Assembly: GCF_018446385.1 (NCBI RefSeq)
Contig: NC_056004.1
Span: forward strand, 6,104,767 to 6,168,766
DNA from: Zingiber officinale
Lineage: Eukaryota; Streptophyta; Magnoliopsida; Zingiberales; Zingiberaceae
Length of the DNA: 64,000 nucleotides
Direction: 5' to 3'
A model generated the notes under the pieces. The model was given only the letters and a program-made list of their open reading frames with translations. It was not told the DNA's origin and searched no databases. Made by a program: the position numbers and the translations under genes. Shown here in pieces: positions 46,997 through 58,052 of the stretch (positions are counted from its first letter, which is position 1; each line of letters opens with the position of its first letter).

Positions 46997-47250
46997 AACC
47001 AACATCTGGTCAACCATGACCTGTTGGTTCATCGTGCCTAGCATCCGGTCACCCTTGACCTGCTAGGACTCGCTCACCAAGTGTCCGGTCAATCCCTTTG
47101 ACCCACTTGGACTTTCCTTCTCGTGCCAAGTATCCGGTCAATCCCGTTGACCTACTTGGACTTTCCACCTCATGCCAAGTATCCGGTCAATCCCTTTGAC
47201 CTACTTGGTCTTTCCAACACCAGATGTCCGATCAGCCTTGATCCATCTGG
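46997..47250. repeat. Six nested hairpin units with covarying arms (GagLTR-2 3' LTR)
   Basis: Each unit is arm - TCC or TCT - GGTCA-type core - TGACC-type core - arm complement. Arms: AACCAACA/TGTTGGTT (46997-47029), CCTAGCA/TGCTAGG (47037-47067), CCAAGTG/CACTTGG (47077-47110), CCAAGTA/TACTTGG (47126-47159 and 47175-47208), CCAGATG/CATCTGG (47220-47250). In the last unit the core has also changed on both sides, to GATCA/TGATC. Confidence 0.92.
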
Positions 47251-48413
47251 ATTTTCTCGTGCCAGGTTTCACTCACTAGGACTTTCCCAATTGCCTGGCT
47301 TCACTCACCAGGACTTCCTTCTGCCTAGCTTCCCTCACTAGGTCTTTCACCTGGCTTCACTCACCAGGATTTCCTTCTGCCTAGCTTCACTCACTAGGTC
47401 TTTCACCTGGCTTCACTCACCAAGATTTCCTTCTGCCTAGCTTCACTCACTAGGTCTTTCTTCTGCCTAGCTTCACTCACTAGGTCTTTCACCTGACTTC
47501 ACTCACCAGGATTTCCTTCTGCCTGCACTATAAGAAATTTTAGATTTAACCACACCTAATAGACAACAGTTTTTCGAGAAACTGTTGTCTTTTTGCCATT
47601 TAACAACGGTTTTATTGAAAACCGTTGTTGTTCACCATAATTTTTTTTAAATGACAACGATTTTTAAAAAACTGTTGTCTAATATATGTCAAAGACAATG
47701 ATTTTTAAAAAACTGTTGTCTAATGTATGTCAAAGACAACAGTTTTAAAAAACTGGTGTCTTTTAGCGTTGCTTACATGATAATATACAACAGTTTTATT
47801 AAACTGTTGTCTATTGAATGTTGTTGAATCCCAAAAAAATAATAGTTTTTTTAACTTCACGAACAAAGAGTTTTTTTGTTCGCGTGAGGCTAGGTCACCA
47901 CTGTCGATTCCCCTTTCCCCTCCTTCCCAACCCGACGCTGATCCTCGCCGCCTATCGACGCCGCGATACTTCTTCTCCCCGCATACATAACCACCAGCCA
48001 AGAGTTACTCAACGCCGGCTGAAGCCTCATTGAGTCGTGCCTTGCTCCGATCAACGCCATAGCTGCCGTCGCCGAGCCCTAACTCTTCCCCGACGCTGGA
48101 GCCACGAGGAAATCGATCACGCTAGCACCAAGCGTCCACTGCCGGCTAAGGCTCTTCTCCACTGATCACTGGAGTCCATCCGGAGATTTCTCTTCTCCTA
48201 GAGTCGCCGACCCTGCATTGGTGGATCTCCGGTTAAGAGGGGTTTGAACCCTAGATCTAACCTCCTGCGACGCCTCTCTACACATCGCAGCTTCGACGAT
48301 CGAACCAGGTTTGCTCTAACCGATCTTTACTCTAGTGTTGTCATTGCCCTATTCCTCTGTCCTAGCTCACCACCACAATAACCTCCCGAGCCCTCCGAGA
48401 GAGATATCAGATA

Positions 48414-48656
48414 TGGCTCGAGGGTAAGTTGTTTTTAGTGCTAGATTTGTGTGGACTTGATTGTATACATTGTTTGGGATGTTGAGTTTGGTTGTGTGAT
48501 CATTTATTACAGATCCGTCCGGCCAAAAAACATATGCCGCCTTCTCAACCGCCAGCCGCAACTCCCCCACCGCGCCCTCACCGAGAAGCACCCTGACGCC
48601 TCCTCCACCGACGGCTGGTGTCAGCCTTTTTGCATGTCACAAGGCGCTCCAAATTA
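48414..48656 (+). pseudogene. Possible captured exon pair of unknown origin in the CACTA element
   Basis: An ATG at 48414 (MARG) runs into a GT donor at 48425, and an acceptor ending at 48511 leads to about 48 codons with stop at 48654-48656. The GC-rich sequence from 47880 to 48430 looks like a 5' leader of a host gene. The product resembles no family I can name; a MARG exon junction also occurs in ribosomal protein S4 genes, but the second exon does not match it. Confidence 0.3.
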
Positions 48657-48659
48657 ATA

Positions 48660-50535
48660 AAGATTGGAACCCATTTAAGCTAAAGAAAATGCGTGTAGTA
48701 AGGAGTCCCAAGTCGTATTTTTCCAAGGATAACTAATATGTGTGTGCATTCTAGAATTGGTTCCAATCAAAAATCTAATTTAACTTGAATACATCTAATC
48801 TCCAAAAGTGCATTAGAACAATTTAAAATGGCTCAAAGAAATGTGTTTCTTATCCAAACATTTTCCACTTCATCTCAACACATTAGGATCAATTTAGTAT
48901 CAATGAATCAAATTCTTCCACTAACAAATTATCCAATCTCACACATGATCAGCAACATATAACTGAGGTAAACAATCCAAATATCAAGTTAATCATTCAA
49001 CAATAAGCTCCATCTCAGTTTCACAAATTGAATGCAGAAAATAAAGATTAGCTAACTAAATTACCGAAACTAGAAAACTTATGTTAATTCAAACCTCTAA
49101 TTCCAAACTAAAACTAAATTACAAACTAATTGGTTAGCTTAATAACATTCAGATTGCAAAAGTTCAACAAATTCGGAATTGCAAGTAAGAACATTAGGAT
49201 TGGGTTTTGCAGCAAGAAATTCAGAAAGGAATTGCAATAAATTGAAACAAGAAGCAATGATAAGGAAGATGAATCAGATCTGATGATCTGAGCAAGTTCA
49301 AAACAAATCTATAAGACAAAATAAAGACAAAACAAAAACCCTAAACATTCCACAATTCAAATCCAAGCTCAAACTCCTCCAATCTGCTGTAAAACCAACA
49401 GAAATGCTCTCGGAACCCCTATAAGCATTCAACAACAATCAAATAAGCTTCCAGCTATTTCCATAGGGCACTCACAGCTCACGGAAACCTCCGTTCAAGC
49501 TCCATCCATCTGGAAACCTCATCGGCCGAAGAAAAGAGCATGAATCTGTGAATTTGCAAACCGGATCGAATTGGCCACATCGTCCAAGTATTGCTGTGAA
49601 ATGGAGATTGGAAAGAAATCAGTAGCTTCCAGGAGACCTCCCTTAAGCATCTGATGGATGCGAATACGCCGATCTGGAAACCTCCTCAACCGGGTATGCG
49701 GCGGCGGAACAGACTCAAAATCGCCATCTGGAGACCTCCTTCAAGCTCTCTGATCACCGGAAGATGAACGCCGGCAGCTGGATGATTGTTGTTGTTGAAG
49801 AAGAAGAAGCACCGGATCTGGAAATCGGAATGGGAGCGTCGGCGTCGCGCGAAGAAGAAGACGACACTGTAGCTCAAAATCGCGAACCGAGATCAGCTGC
49901 ACTGTAGCTTCTCACGAAGCTTTTAAACCTCCTCAAAACTGATCGGACGGCTGAGAATGATCAAGACTCAATCAACGGTGAAAAATAGCCCAAAATCTGA
50001 TCTGAAGGTACTGATCTTGCTCTAGGGTCTGGATCTACTCTCCCTTAAGTCGGATCGACCAGATCATCACCGGATGGCCCAGATCTGCCCTGTATTCAAT
50101 GAACGGTCCAGATTAATTCAGGCTGGATCAATGGCTAGATGAACTCAGATCTGGATGAAAACTTCTGGATCTCCATCAATGGCTTAGATCTGCTCCTCAT
50201 TAGGTTGGATCAGACAGATCTTCAACGGATGGTTCAGATCTCTCCTATTCTTGATAAACGACCCATAATGCTTCAAAGCTTGATCTTCTCGTTTGAACTC
50301 CGATTCGAGCCCAATTTCGATCCAAATAGATCCAAATCCAAGATCCTTTGATGCCTACAAAATAAGAATCAAATATTAGCATCAAATAACACAAAAATAT
50401 AATAATTTACAATTAGGTCCAAAATAGATACAATGCACAAAATATGATGTAACCATGATTTAAACCTATATAATCAACATCAAACCATGCATATATGAAT
50501 CAAAATAATGCAATGAAATCATGGTTATCAACGGC
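48660..50535. other. CACTA interior without recognised coding sequence
   Basis: AT-rich DNA, with a GC-richer part at 49480-50340 in which short frames occur on both strands. It may include further captured introns, leader pieces or another insertion. No domain or terminus could be identified. Confidence 0.35.
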
Positions 50536-50870
50536 GAAGACGATCCCCTCCACTTCTCTGTGACTCTTCAACAGTCTTTATGCTGCCTATGCTAGAACTG
50601 ATAACTTCCATTAAAATCAAATGATTTCTCCCTTTTGCAGTAACATCCATTTAGTTCTTCGCTTCTGACTGATTAATATCTTTCTAGTTCCTTTGCTTTT
50701 TGAATTTTGGTGTATATGCAAGATCCAATGATTTTAAATCACATTTTCAGATTTGACTTAATGTGTAGTGTCCATCTCCATTCAATCCCTTAGTAGATCA
50801 AGAATGTCATGCTATAGAATGTACCTCTTTTTTATTGGAGAAGATGATTCTGTTTCCATTTTGATATCAG

Positions 50871-51342
50871 GTTCATAAGCAGGGTGTTGCACTTGGAAGA
50901 TCTGTTGACTTGACAAAGTTTGATGGTTATGACCAATTGATCGAGGAGTTAGATCAGCTATTTGAATTCTTAGGAGAATTGATGGCTCCAAATAAAAATT
51001 GGATGATTGTATTTACTGATAATGAGGATGATATGATGCTTGTTGGAGATGACCCTTGGCAGTAAGCATGATTCTACATTCCTAATGTTCTTCTCTTATG
51101 TATATATATCTTCCATTTTCTATGTATAAAGTGGATATGTTGACAACTGGTGTTGTATAATTTTCTGCAGGGAATTTTGTGCTATGGTCCGTCAGATTTT
51201 TATATACACAAAAGAGGAGGTCCAGAAGATGGATTCAAGTACCTTGAACCCAAAAAATGAAGATTGTCCTGATATGAAAGAGAATGTCAAGGAAACAAAA
51301 GGCAGTCAATCTGCATCATCATCTAATTCAAAAAACTCATAG
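50871..51342 (+). pseudogene. Captured exons of an auxin response factor gene (PB1 domain)
   Basis: Two exons, 50871-51061 and 51171-51342, with AG and GT borders and a phase that joins correctly. They encode the C-terminal PB1 (domain III/IV) of an ARF1/2-like auxin response factor: KQGVALGRSVDLTKFDGY with the basic face, and TDNEDDMMLVGDDPWQEF with the acidic OPCA motif, then an ordinary C-terminus and stop. The DNA-binding B3 domain is absent. PB1 mediates ARF-ARF and ARF-Aux/IAA contacts, so a peptide from this fragment could in principle compete for partners, but there is no sign of expression here. Confidence 0.85.
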
Positions 51343-52704
51343 GCTTATCCTGCAATGTAAGTAGGAATCTCTTTTTGTTTAATATAAATTGCCGTGATAA
51401 TCATTTTATCCCATCATTTCCCAGGTTATTGAGATGTTTTATTTGAAAACTATGATAGGTTAGGTCCTTCTCCATTAATTCAACATTTGAAAGATAACTC
51501 CAACAGTTAATCCCCGAGTACTTCATACTCATATTACAGCTAGTCAAGTATTTATGCAACATGTTATCTGTCAATGAAAATTAAACTGCATCCTTTGCAA
51601 GAAAGACTGACAACTAGAAAAATAGTTCAATATCGCTACTAGTATTTCATGTTTGGAAATTGATTTAAGCGAGAAGTTTGCAGGCTGACGACATCTTTGC
51701 CATGTGCAATTCAATCTTTGTAGGATCTTGAAGCACAAACAAAGTGATTGTTTGTGCTTTATCTAAGTGATTGTTTGAACAGTTTTATAGCATGCATCTT
51801 GACAATTAATATAATTTTGAAGATCACTATCAAGGAAGAATGTTCAAAGGAAAGTAAAGGCTAAGGAGAAGATCACGTAATTAACTACACGGGTAGGTTT
51901 CCGTAAGAATTCAACTTTTTCTTGATCTATTCTTATGTAGTCCATGGTACACATTAAAGATTTCACTGTAGCTTATTTTCAGTATTCTAACATGTAAATT
52001 AATACACTTCTGTGGATCCTCCAAACAATCTAAGTTGTGATGGATTGATATCCCTTTATGTTCCAAACCTTTGTTTTTTTTTTGGAGCTTGTAATTTTCA
52101 TTGCAAACAATCCATATGGTGTATGAATTACATTCAGTCCAGTATAAACTTAGCACTTTCGCTTCAGAGGCAATTTATGGGTTTTATTCTACAATCATGT
52201 TTACTAATTGATCAGATTGATTAAGAAGGGCGTTGGAGTAGCTTGGTAAATTTGTTTTGCTAGGTTATGATAAATTAGCATTCAGCAGAATAGATGTTTG
52301 GATTTCTTCTTCAAATCACACAGTAATATTTCTCTTGTCATTGGTGAAACAATCAATCCACTCTCATTATAACTTCCACAATAGAAAATTTTATGTTATT
52401 TGCCTACTACCAATGTAGTTTAACTGATTTTACATTGACTGAACAAGGTTGATTTTATTTAGGTATCAAACTCTCCCATTTGTTTTAGATATTACATGTC
52501 TTGTTTGTTAATTTCTCCAAACCATTATTTCTCAATTTGTTAACAAGGAAACTCATGTTAGCATAGTCATGATCAGAGCCTAATTATAGTTTATAATTAT
52601 CTGAGTGTTATTGATTAACTGTTCTGTCCTTTCTCCTGGTTCTTTTTTTTTTAAATTTGTGCACTCATTTAGATGGTTTATTATTCTTGTTGTGATGAAT
52701 TCAG

Positions 52705-53051
52705 GTCTAGTGAAAATACTAAAAAAGTATGACAAGAGAACAGGAGCACTTATCAGGCAACCCTTCATCGAAAAGGTGCTGCAGCAACCATTCTTTACAA
52801 CTGATCTCCTATACAAACTCGTGAAGGAGTGTGTGGCTATGCTCGACCACCTCTTCCCCAGCAACAACCTGTCAATTTCAGCAGAATGCGACGGACAAAA
52901 TGGAGTGCCAAAGCCGGCACAATCAGGTGGGAGGGTTCCGGAGTTGGAGGAGATTAAATATATGCAGAGCTTATACATGAAGAGCACCGTAGCAGCGCTA
53001 TGGTCCTTGAAACAGATTAGGAGAAAAAGTTCAACAGTCAAAACAGATTAG
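52705..53051 (+). pseudogene. Captured last exon of an SPX-domain gene
   Basis: Following an acceptor (cag at 52702-52704) the frame encodes the C-terminal half of an SPX protein of the SPX1/2 type: GLVKILKKYDKRTGALIRQ, FFTTDLLYKLVKECVAMLDHLFP and SLYMKSTVAALWSLKQIRRKSSTV. SPX domains sense inositol pyrophosphates and restrain phosphate-starvation regulators; the Lys-rich surface helix KILKKYDKRTG is part of the ligand pocket. The N-terminal helices are missing, and the last codons diverge from SPX proteins shortly before the stop at 53049-53051. Confidence 0.85.
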
Positions 53052-53833
53052 AAATCTTGTGTTATATTGTTCTACCTTTGTTTTAATAGTGTTATCATTT
53101 TGTTGGTTGCTTATGAAATTTTGTTGGTTGCTTATGAAATTTCTTCAGAATGTTATAGATATTATTTTTGAATGTTAGAAAATTATATATTAAATTTTAT
53201 TTTGAAATTTAGTATTTTGAATGATTTATAATATTGGAAAATTGTGTATTATTTTTTTTTATTTTTTATCTAAAAAAGACAACGATTTTTCACCGTTGTC
53301 GTAGATAGTTTAAAACTGTTGTTGAAGACCCTATTATTAAAGGTAGACGCTCAAAGACAACGGTGAAAAACTGTTGTCTTTGAAGGAAAAGACAACGGTT
53401 TTTCACCGTTGTAAAACTGTTGTCTTTGCCTTCAAAGACAACGGTTAAAAACTGTTATCTTTGGGCACCCCTTTTAACAACACGACCTTTAACAATAGTC
53501 TGAAAGAGGCTACGACAACGGTGAAAAACTGTTGTTGTTAGGATTTTTTCTTGTAGTGCTGGCTTCACTCACTAGGACTTTCACCTGGCTTCACTCACCA
53601 GGATTTCCTTCTGCCTGGCTTCACTCACCAGGACTTCCAGTCAAGTATCCAGTCGACCTTGACCTACTTGACTCTCCTTCACAATCTCACCACATGAACA
53701 ATTGTACCTGCAATCTTCATGTGTTGTCTACATGTATTGTCAAACATCGAAAGCCAAACATCAAGACTCGAGTTTGACTCAATCCAAGCTCAGTCAACCA
53801 GGTCAACCTTGACCTAGGGATATTGTACCAACA

Positions 53834-53847
53834 ATCTCCCCCTTTTT
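53834..53847 (-). other. Polypurine tract of GagLTR-2
   Basis: Minus strand AAAAAGGGGGAGAT next to the 3' LTR start TGTTGG, identical to the tract of GagLTR-1. Confidence 0.92.
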
Positions 53848-56185
53848 GATGTTTGACAATACCACTGACAATACTACTTTTGAGTTAGGCTAATCTCATA
53901 ACCTCAACTTCTTTCATGCCAATATAAGAATGAGGATTCCCTTCATCCTTCCCTTTTTGCCATAGGGCGATACACATTCTCCCCTTATTTAGGGAATGAA
54001 GGCCTAACTGAAACCATACATTCTCCCATACATTCTCCCCCTATTGGCACACATCAAAAAGAAACTCTCCCCCTGAAGAGTTACTCACCGTTGTTCACAA
54101 CTTCACTCGTTGTTTACAACACGATTCAAATAAAGGTCCCATACCCTTTATTTTCATCAAAAACTCATCCTTGAGCATATACCACTTGGTATATTTACTT
54201 GTTGTATACAACTTCACATGTTGTCTTCAACACACGATTCAAATGAAGGTCCCATACCCTTCATTATGATCAAATGCTCATTCATGAGCATGCACCACTT
54301 GGAACAATGAAAATATCCACTCTCCATTGTAGTCAAATACCCAACCTTGAGCATTTTCACGAAAGAAGGTTAACCACCTTCCAAGGTGTATGAAAATTAA
54401 ATTTTCATGTCCTTAAAGAGTAACTCCCCCTAAAGACATGGTCGTGACTTCTGTCATTGCACCAACAATGACTTGGAATCCCTAAAACTTTAGGAAACCC
54501 AAATTTAGAAGTTTTGAGGTTCAAAAATTTAATATTGAAACTAAACCTCAACCTAAACTTCTACTTAGTCTCCCTTAACCAATTGATCCTAGTTTTCATC
54601 ATGAAAACTCCCCCTAAATGTATAAAAATATGTTTTGAGGGGTTAGGAATGGTTCCCTAGACTAAAATGGGTTCAAAATGCTGAAATCAGGCTTTACCAG
54701 CTAAAATCAGCATTCCCAATCGATTGGAGTTGGGTCCCAATCGATTGAACCTTCTTGAATCGATCCACTGATCGATTCAGGAGGGCTGGATCGATCGGTG
54801 GATCGATCCAGGAAGCTTCTGTTCACGAGAAGCTTGCTCTCAATCGATCGCCCGATCGATTGAGACCCTTCAATCGATCGGGTGATCGATTGAAGCTCTG
54901 AAAAAGCTGAAATTCCATTTCAGTTAATTTCAGAAACCCCTAGAAAAATCTACAAAATTCTAAAAATCATAAAAATCGTTGTAGACATTATTTAGGGCAT
55001 ATAGTATCATGGAAAAATAGTTTTATAAGAAAATACTTCATATTTTCAAAGATTGACACAAACTTGAAAACTTGTAAACTTGTAAACACTTTAGTATTTT
55101 CTTCAAGTTTGTGCTCAACTATTCAATGATGATTACTATCAAAAGATAGCCTTCACCAAGGTTTTCCAAAACATATTTGAAATCATTTTCAAAACCAATT
55201 TCCAACCATGTTCTTTGGGCTCAATGCACATGACTTGTACATTAGCTTTCCCAATGATTGGAAAACACATAACTATGTGTTTGATGAACCTAAAACTCAC
55301 AAAAATGCACTAAATCAACATCTTGAGTTTTGTTCATCATCCTAACATCTCACTTGTATTTAATGTGTACTAAACCACATACAAGTCACCTTATAGTTCT
55401 TGTGAGATGTAAAGTTTTGGTTTTGCCCTAATCTAGGGATCATGCATATCTACCTAGGCAGTTTGAGTTGTGAACATCCACCAAGGATGTTACTTGTTAA
55501 TAAATGTCATTTGTCCTTAAAATGCAAGGAATTAAAATGGTGCATGATATGTTATGGCATACATCAAAAGGAAATAATTTTCAAAAGAAAATTTCTATAA
55601 CTACATGATGTATGTATGACATGACATGATATTTTTGTGTTTTTCATAATAAAGCATGAATGCAAAAATAAACATGATGTCATGACATATGATGGGCAAA
55701 CAAAGCATGACAAATTAGCATAAATGAAATGCCTAGGTTGTCTACCTAAGTATCCTTAAGCCTTAGCTAAATTAAGCTTTAACCTAGATTGCTCACTATC
55801 TCCCAAGAAAATGTCAATAATCCAATTTTGACATTTCTTTTGCTTTTCCTAATTTATGCCAATTTAAATTAAACATATTCCTCAAATTTTGGCACAATTT
55901 TCTCTTTTAAAGAGTAATCAATTGAGTTAAGGCATACATTGCCTTTAATTTCCTAAGAACATACCAAAATCCCAACTTGGTAGTTCTTATAATTTTCCCA
56001 ATTTGTGTCTCTTAAAATATCATCCAATTCATCAAATTGTGACACATTTTACTCTTATAAGAGTAAATAAAAATTCTTTTCATTTTCAAAGGTTAACAAT
56101 AACCTTGAAAATGCTCCCCGAGTGTCAACTTCATCAAAGTTAGGTTAACTACCATTCTAATCGGAGTTGACACTCTCTAACCCAT
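53848..56185 (-). other. Non-coding 3' internal region of GagLTR-2
   Basis: AT-rich DNA without frames. Palindromes occupy 54716-54893. Tracts whose complement resembles the polypurine tract lie near 53970, 54025-54045, 54070 and 54425, and at 54608 (ctccccctaaatg), parallel to GagLTR-1. catgatgtcatgacat-type repeats at 55550-55690 also match the GagLTR-1 region 42050-42210. Confidence 0.7.
54716..54893. repeat. Internal palindrome cluster of GagLTR-2 (same words as its LTR)
   Basis: CCCAATCGATTGG variants, GAATCGATC-CACT-GATCGATTC (54756-54777), GGATCGATC-GGTG-GATCGATCC (54788-54809), TCAATCGATC-GCCC-GATCGATTGA (54841-54864) and a CAATCGATC-GGGT-GATCGATTG copy (54870-54891). These match the words of the GagLTR-2 LTR and not GagLTR-1. 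Confidence 0.9.
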
Positions 56186-57928
56186 CTATGGGGTAGAGAA
56201 AATGCTCCTAGGAACCCAACACCTATTGGTGCTCCTTGGATGCTCTAGGTATTCACTAGGGATAACTTCCCTAGATACATTCTTAGTGACCTTGTTAGGC
56301 TTCTTAGAAGCCTTGGTCACTTTTTCTAGGTCAACTCTAGGGATTTCTTCTCTAGTGACCTTGTTAGTGACTTTCTTGGACTTCTTAGAAGTCTTAGTCA
56401 CTTTTGTTGTAAAAATACTCTTAGGAATAACCTTCCTAGTATTTTTGACTTGACCAGTTGACTTAGACTCGGTTCCATAGCTATATGGAACCCTATGGTA
56501 AGAAATTACATCCTTCTTAGCCTTTGGTTTGTATCCCAAACCTCTATGACCATTGGATGGCTTTTGTTGTCCTAAACCTAGATTTTGCTCATTTTGCCCT
56601 TTTAGGATATTTTCCATCCTTTTTAGGGTCTTTTCTATTTTATCAAGCCTTGACCTCAAGACTTGATTTTCTATCATTAAATCCTTAGCTTTAGGTTTTT
56701 CAATGAATTCATGAGCATTTTTATTTTTAGGCTTGTAACTAAAACTCTTAGTTCTCTTGCCTAGATTTTCATCTACCTTCCTAAACCTAGGTGTGGTAGT
56801 TTTAGCATGTAGAGCCACATGTTTTTCTTTAAAGCTCTCATGCTTTCTATTCTTATGGTAAATAGCATTAAAATGATAAAAGTTAGAACTACCATGCTTT
56901 TTACCGTTATTCAAGGGAGTAGGCTCAATAAATGATACCTTTCCTTTTACCTTGGAGGCTCCCCCTTGAGTTGTGCTTTCTCCATGAGCCTTGACCGCTT
57001 TCTTCCCCTTGGGACATTGGCTCCTATAATGTCCCTTTTGGTTGCACAAAAAGCACACAATGTGCTCCTTGCTCTTCTTTGTTGAGGGAGCGGTCTCCTT
57101 GGGCTTCACCTTGCCCTTTAGTGCCACTTGGCCCTTCTTCTTGGCCAATTTGGGGCACTTGCTCTTGTAGTGCCTATGTTCCCTACACTCAAAACATATA
57201 ATATGATTTTTATTTTTAATTGAAACATTTATACCTTCATGTGTGGGGATGACACATGATCCTCCATTTGATGTTTCTTGATTTTTGGAGGATACATCGT
57301 CTTCTTCTCCATTTGACCCGGATGTAGAAGCTCCTTCTTCTTCTTGATCCGGTATCACCGAAGGTCGCTCCCCCTCAATCCTAGAGGTGGAGACTTCTTC
57401 ATCTTCATCTTGTACATGGAACAAGGAGTATGCCCTCTCCTTTCCCTCTTCATTGAATTCCTTTGAAGATGAAGCTTCTTGGACTTCTTCTTCGGAAGTT
57501 GAGCATCTCTCAACCTCGGAGTCCTCTTCCTCTTGGTCTTGATCCAATGAGTCACCCTCTTTGGATTCTTCTTGATCTTGTACAGTGGAGGGGATCTCAT
57601 GAATCTTTGCCAACTTGCTCCATAGCTCTTTGGCATCCTTGAATTCTCCAACTTGAGCCAAAATATCGCTTGGCAATAAATTGACCAAAAGCTTGGTCAC
57701 TTTATCATTTGCTTTTCTCCTTTGAACTTGCTCTTGACTCCATTTGTTTTTCTTGAGAGGCTTGCCCTTGGAGTTTGTTGGAGCTTCAAAACCTTCCATA
57801 AGAGCAAACCATTGCTCTATCTCCATCATCAAGAAATTCTCGATCTTTGATTTCCAAAGATCGAAGCTTGTTGAAGTAAATGATGGAGGTACCCTTGTAT
57901 CGAATCCAAGTCCGTCTTGGAATTCCAT
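56186..57928 (-). CDS. Gag of GagLTR-2 (intact, two zinc knuckles)
   Basis: 580 codons from the ATG at 57928; an in-frame GTG at 57988 upstream is not a likely start. The layout matches the GagLTR-1 Gag: capsid-like region 15-110 (FDLWKSKIENFL, DAKELWSKLAKIHE), an acidic Ser-rich region 115-225, zinc knuckles C245-C258 (CFECREHRHYKSKC, with Arg in place of the usual Gly) and C292-C305 (CFLCNQKGHYRSQC), a coiled coil (about 440-470), and a basic C-terminus with NRCWVPRS near the end. It binds element RNA and builds particles by family analogy. No enzyme domains follow. Confidence 0.9.
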   Translation of the reverse strand: MEFQDGLGFDTRVPPSFTSTSFDLWKSKIENFLMMEIEQWFALMEGFEAPTNSKGKPLKKNKWSQEQVQRRKANDKVTKLLVNLLPSDILAQVGEFKDAKELWSKLAKIHEIPSTVQDQEESKEGDSLDQDQEEEDSEVERCSTSEEEVQEASSSKEFNEEGKERAYSLFHVQDEDEEVSTSRIEGERPSVIPDQEEEGASTSGSNGEEDDVSSKNQETSNGGSCVIPTHEGINVSIKNKNHIICFECREHRHYKSKCPKLAKKKGQVALKGKVKPKETAPSTKKSKEHIVCFLCNQKGHYRSQCPKGKKAVKAHGESTTQGGASKVKGKVSFIEPTPLNNGKKHGSSNFYHFNAIYHKNRKHESFKEKHVALHAKTTTPRFRKVDENLGKRTKSFSYKPKNKNAHEFIEKPKAKDLMIENQVLRSRLDKIEKTLKRMENILKGQNEQNLGLGQQKPSNGHRGLGYKPKAKKDVISYHRVPYSYGTESKSTGQVKNTRKVIPKSIFTTKVTKTSKKSKKVTNKVTREEIPRVDLEKVTKASKKPNKVTKNVSREVIPSEYLEHPRSTNRCWVPRSIFSTP

Positions 57929-58038
57929 TTGAAGTTGAGCTTCTTGTGATGAAGTCTTCGACTTGTAGAATTGCTCCAACTTCTTCACCCTCTAGCTTGT
58001 TGACCCTTCCGGCGATGATTCCGGTGAAGAGCGGCCTC

Positions 58039-58050
58039 GCTCTGATACCA
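58039..58050 (-). other. Primer binding site of GagLTR-2
   Basis: Minus strand TGGTATCAGAGC, two bases from the inner end of the 5' LTR (58053). Confidence 0.95.
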
Positions 58051-58052
58051 CT

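Larger units (their letters stand above)
47526..53558 (+). mobile_element. CACTA (En/Spm) transposon carrying host gene exons, TSD CTG
   Basis: 6033 bp. Left terminus CACTATAAGAAA, right terminus complementary to CACTACAAGAAA, with CTG duplicated at 47523-47525 and 53559-53561. Removing the element restores the interrupted LTR repeat unit as seen in the other LTR. Subterminal regions (47562-47820 and 53277-53540) hold many copies of a gacaacagtttt / gacaacggtttt motif in both orientations, as expected of binding sites for a CACTA transposase. No transposase domain was recognised; instead there are exons of at least two unrelated host genes in the plus orientation. Non-autonomous. Confidence 0.92.
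46108..53833 (-). repeat. 3' LTR of GagLTR-2, interrupted by a CACTA transposon
   Basis: LTR sequence occupies 46108-47525 and 53559-53833. It starts (minus strand) TGTTGGTACAATATCCC and ends GGTCCCTACA. The palindrome cluster is at 46630-46960, nested hairpin units at 46997-47250, and CCTGG/CCTAG hairpins at 47265-47525 and 53559-53637. The CACTA target lies inside one CCTGG hairpin unit. Confidence 0.9.

Noticed and set aside
48414..48656. Ribosomal protein S4 identity for the MARG exon in the CACTA element
   Set aside because: Only the first exon junction is similar; the second exon does not continue as S4, so no name is given.
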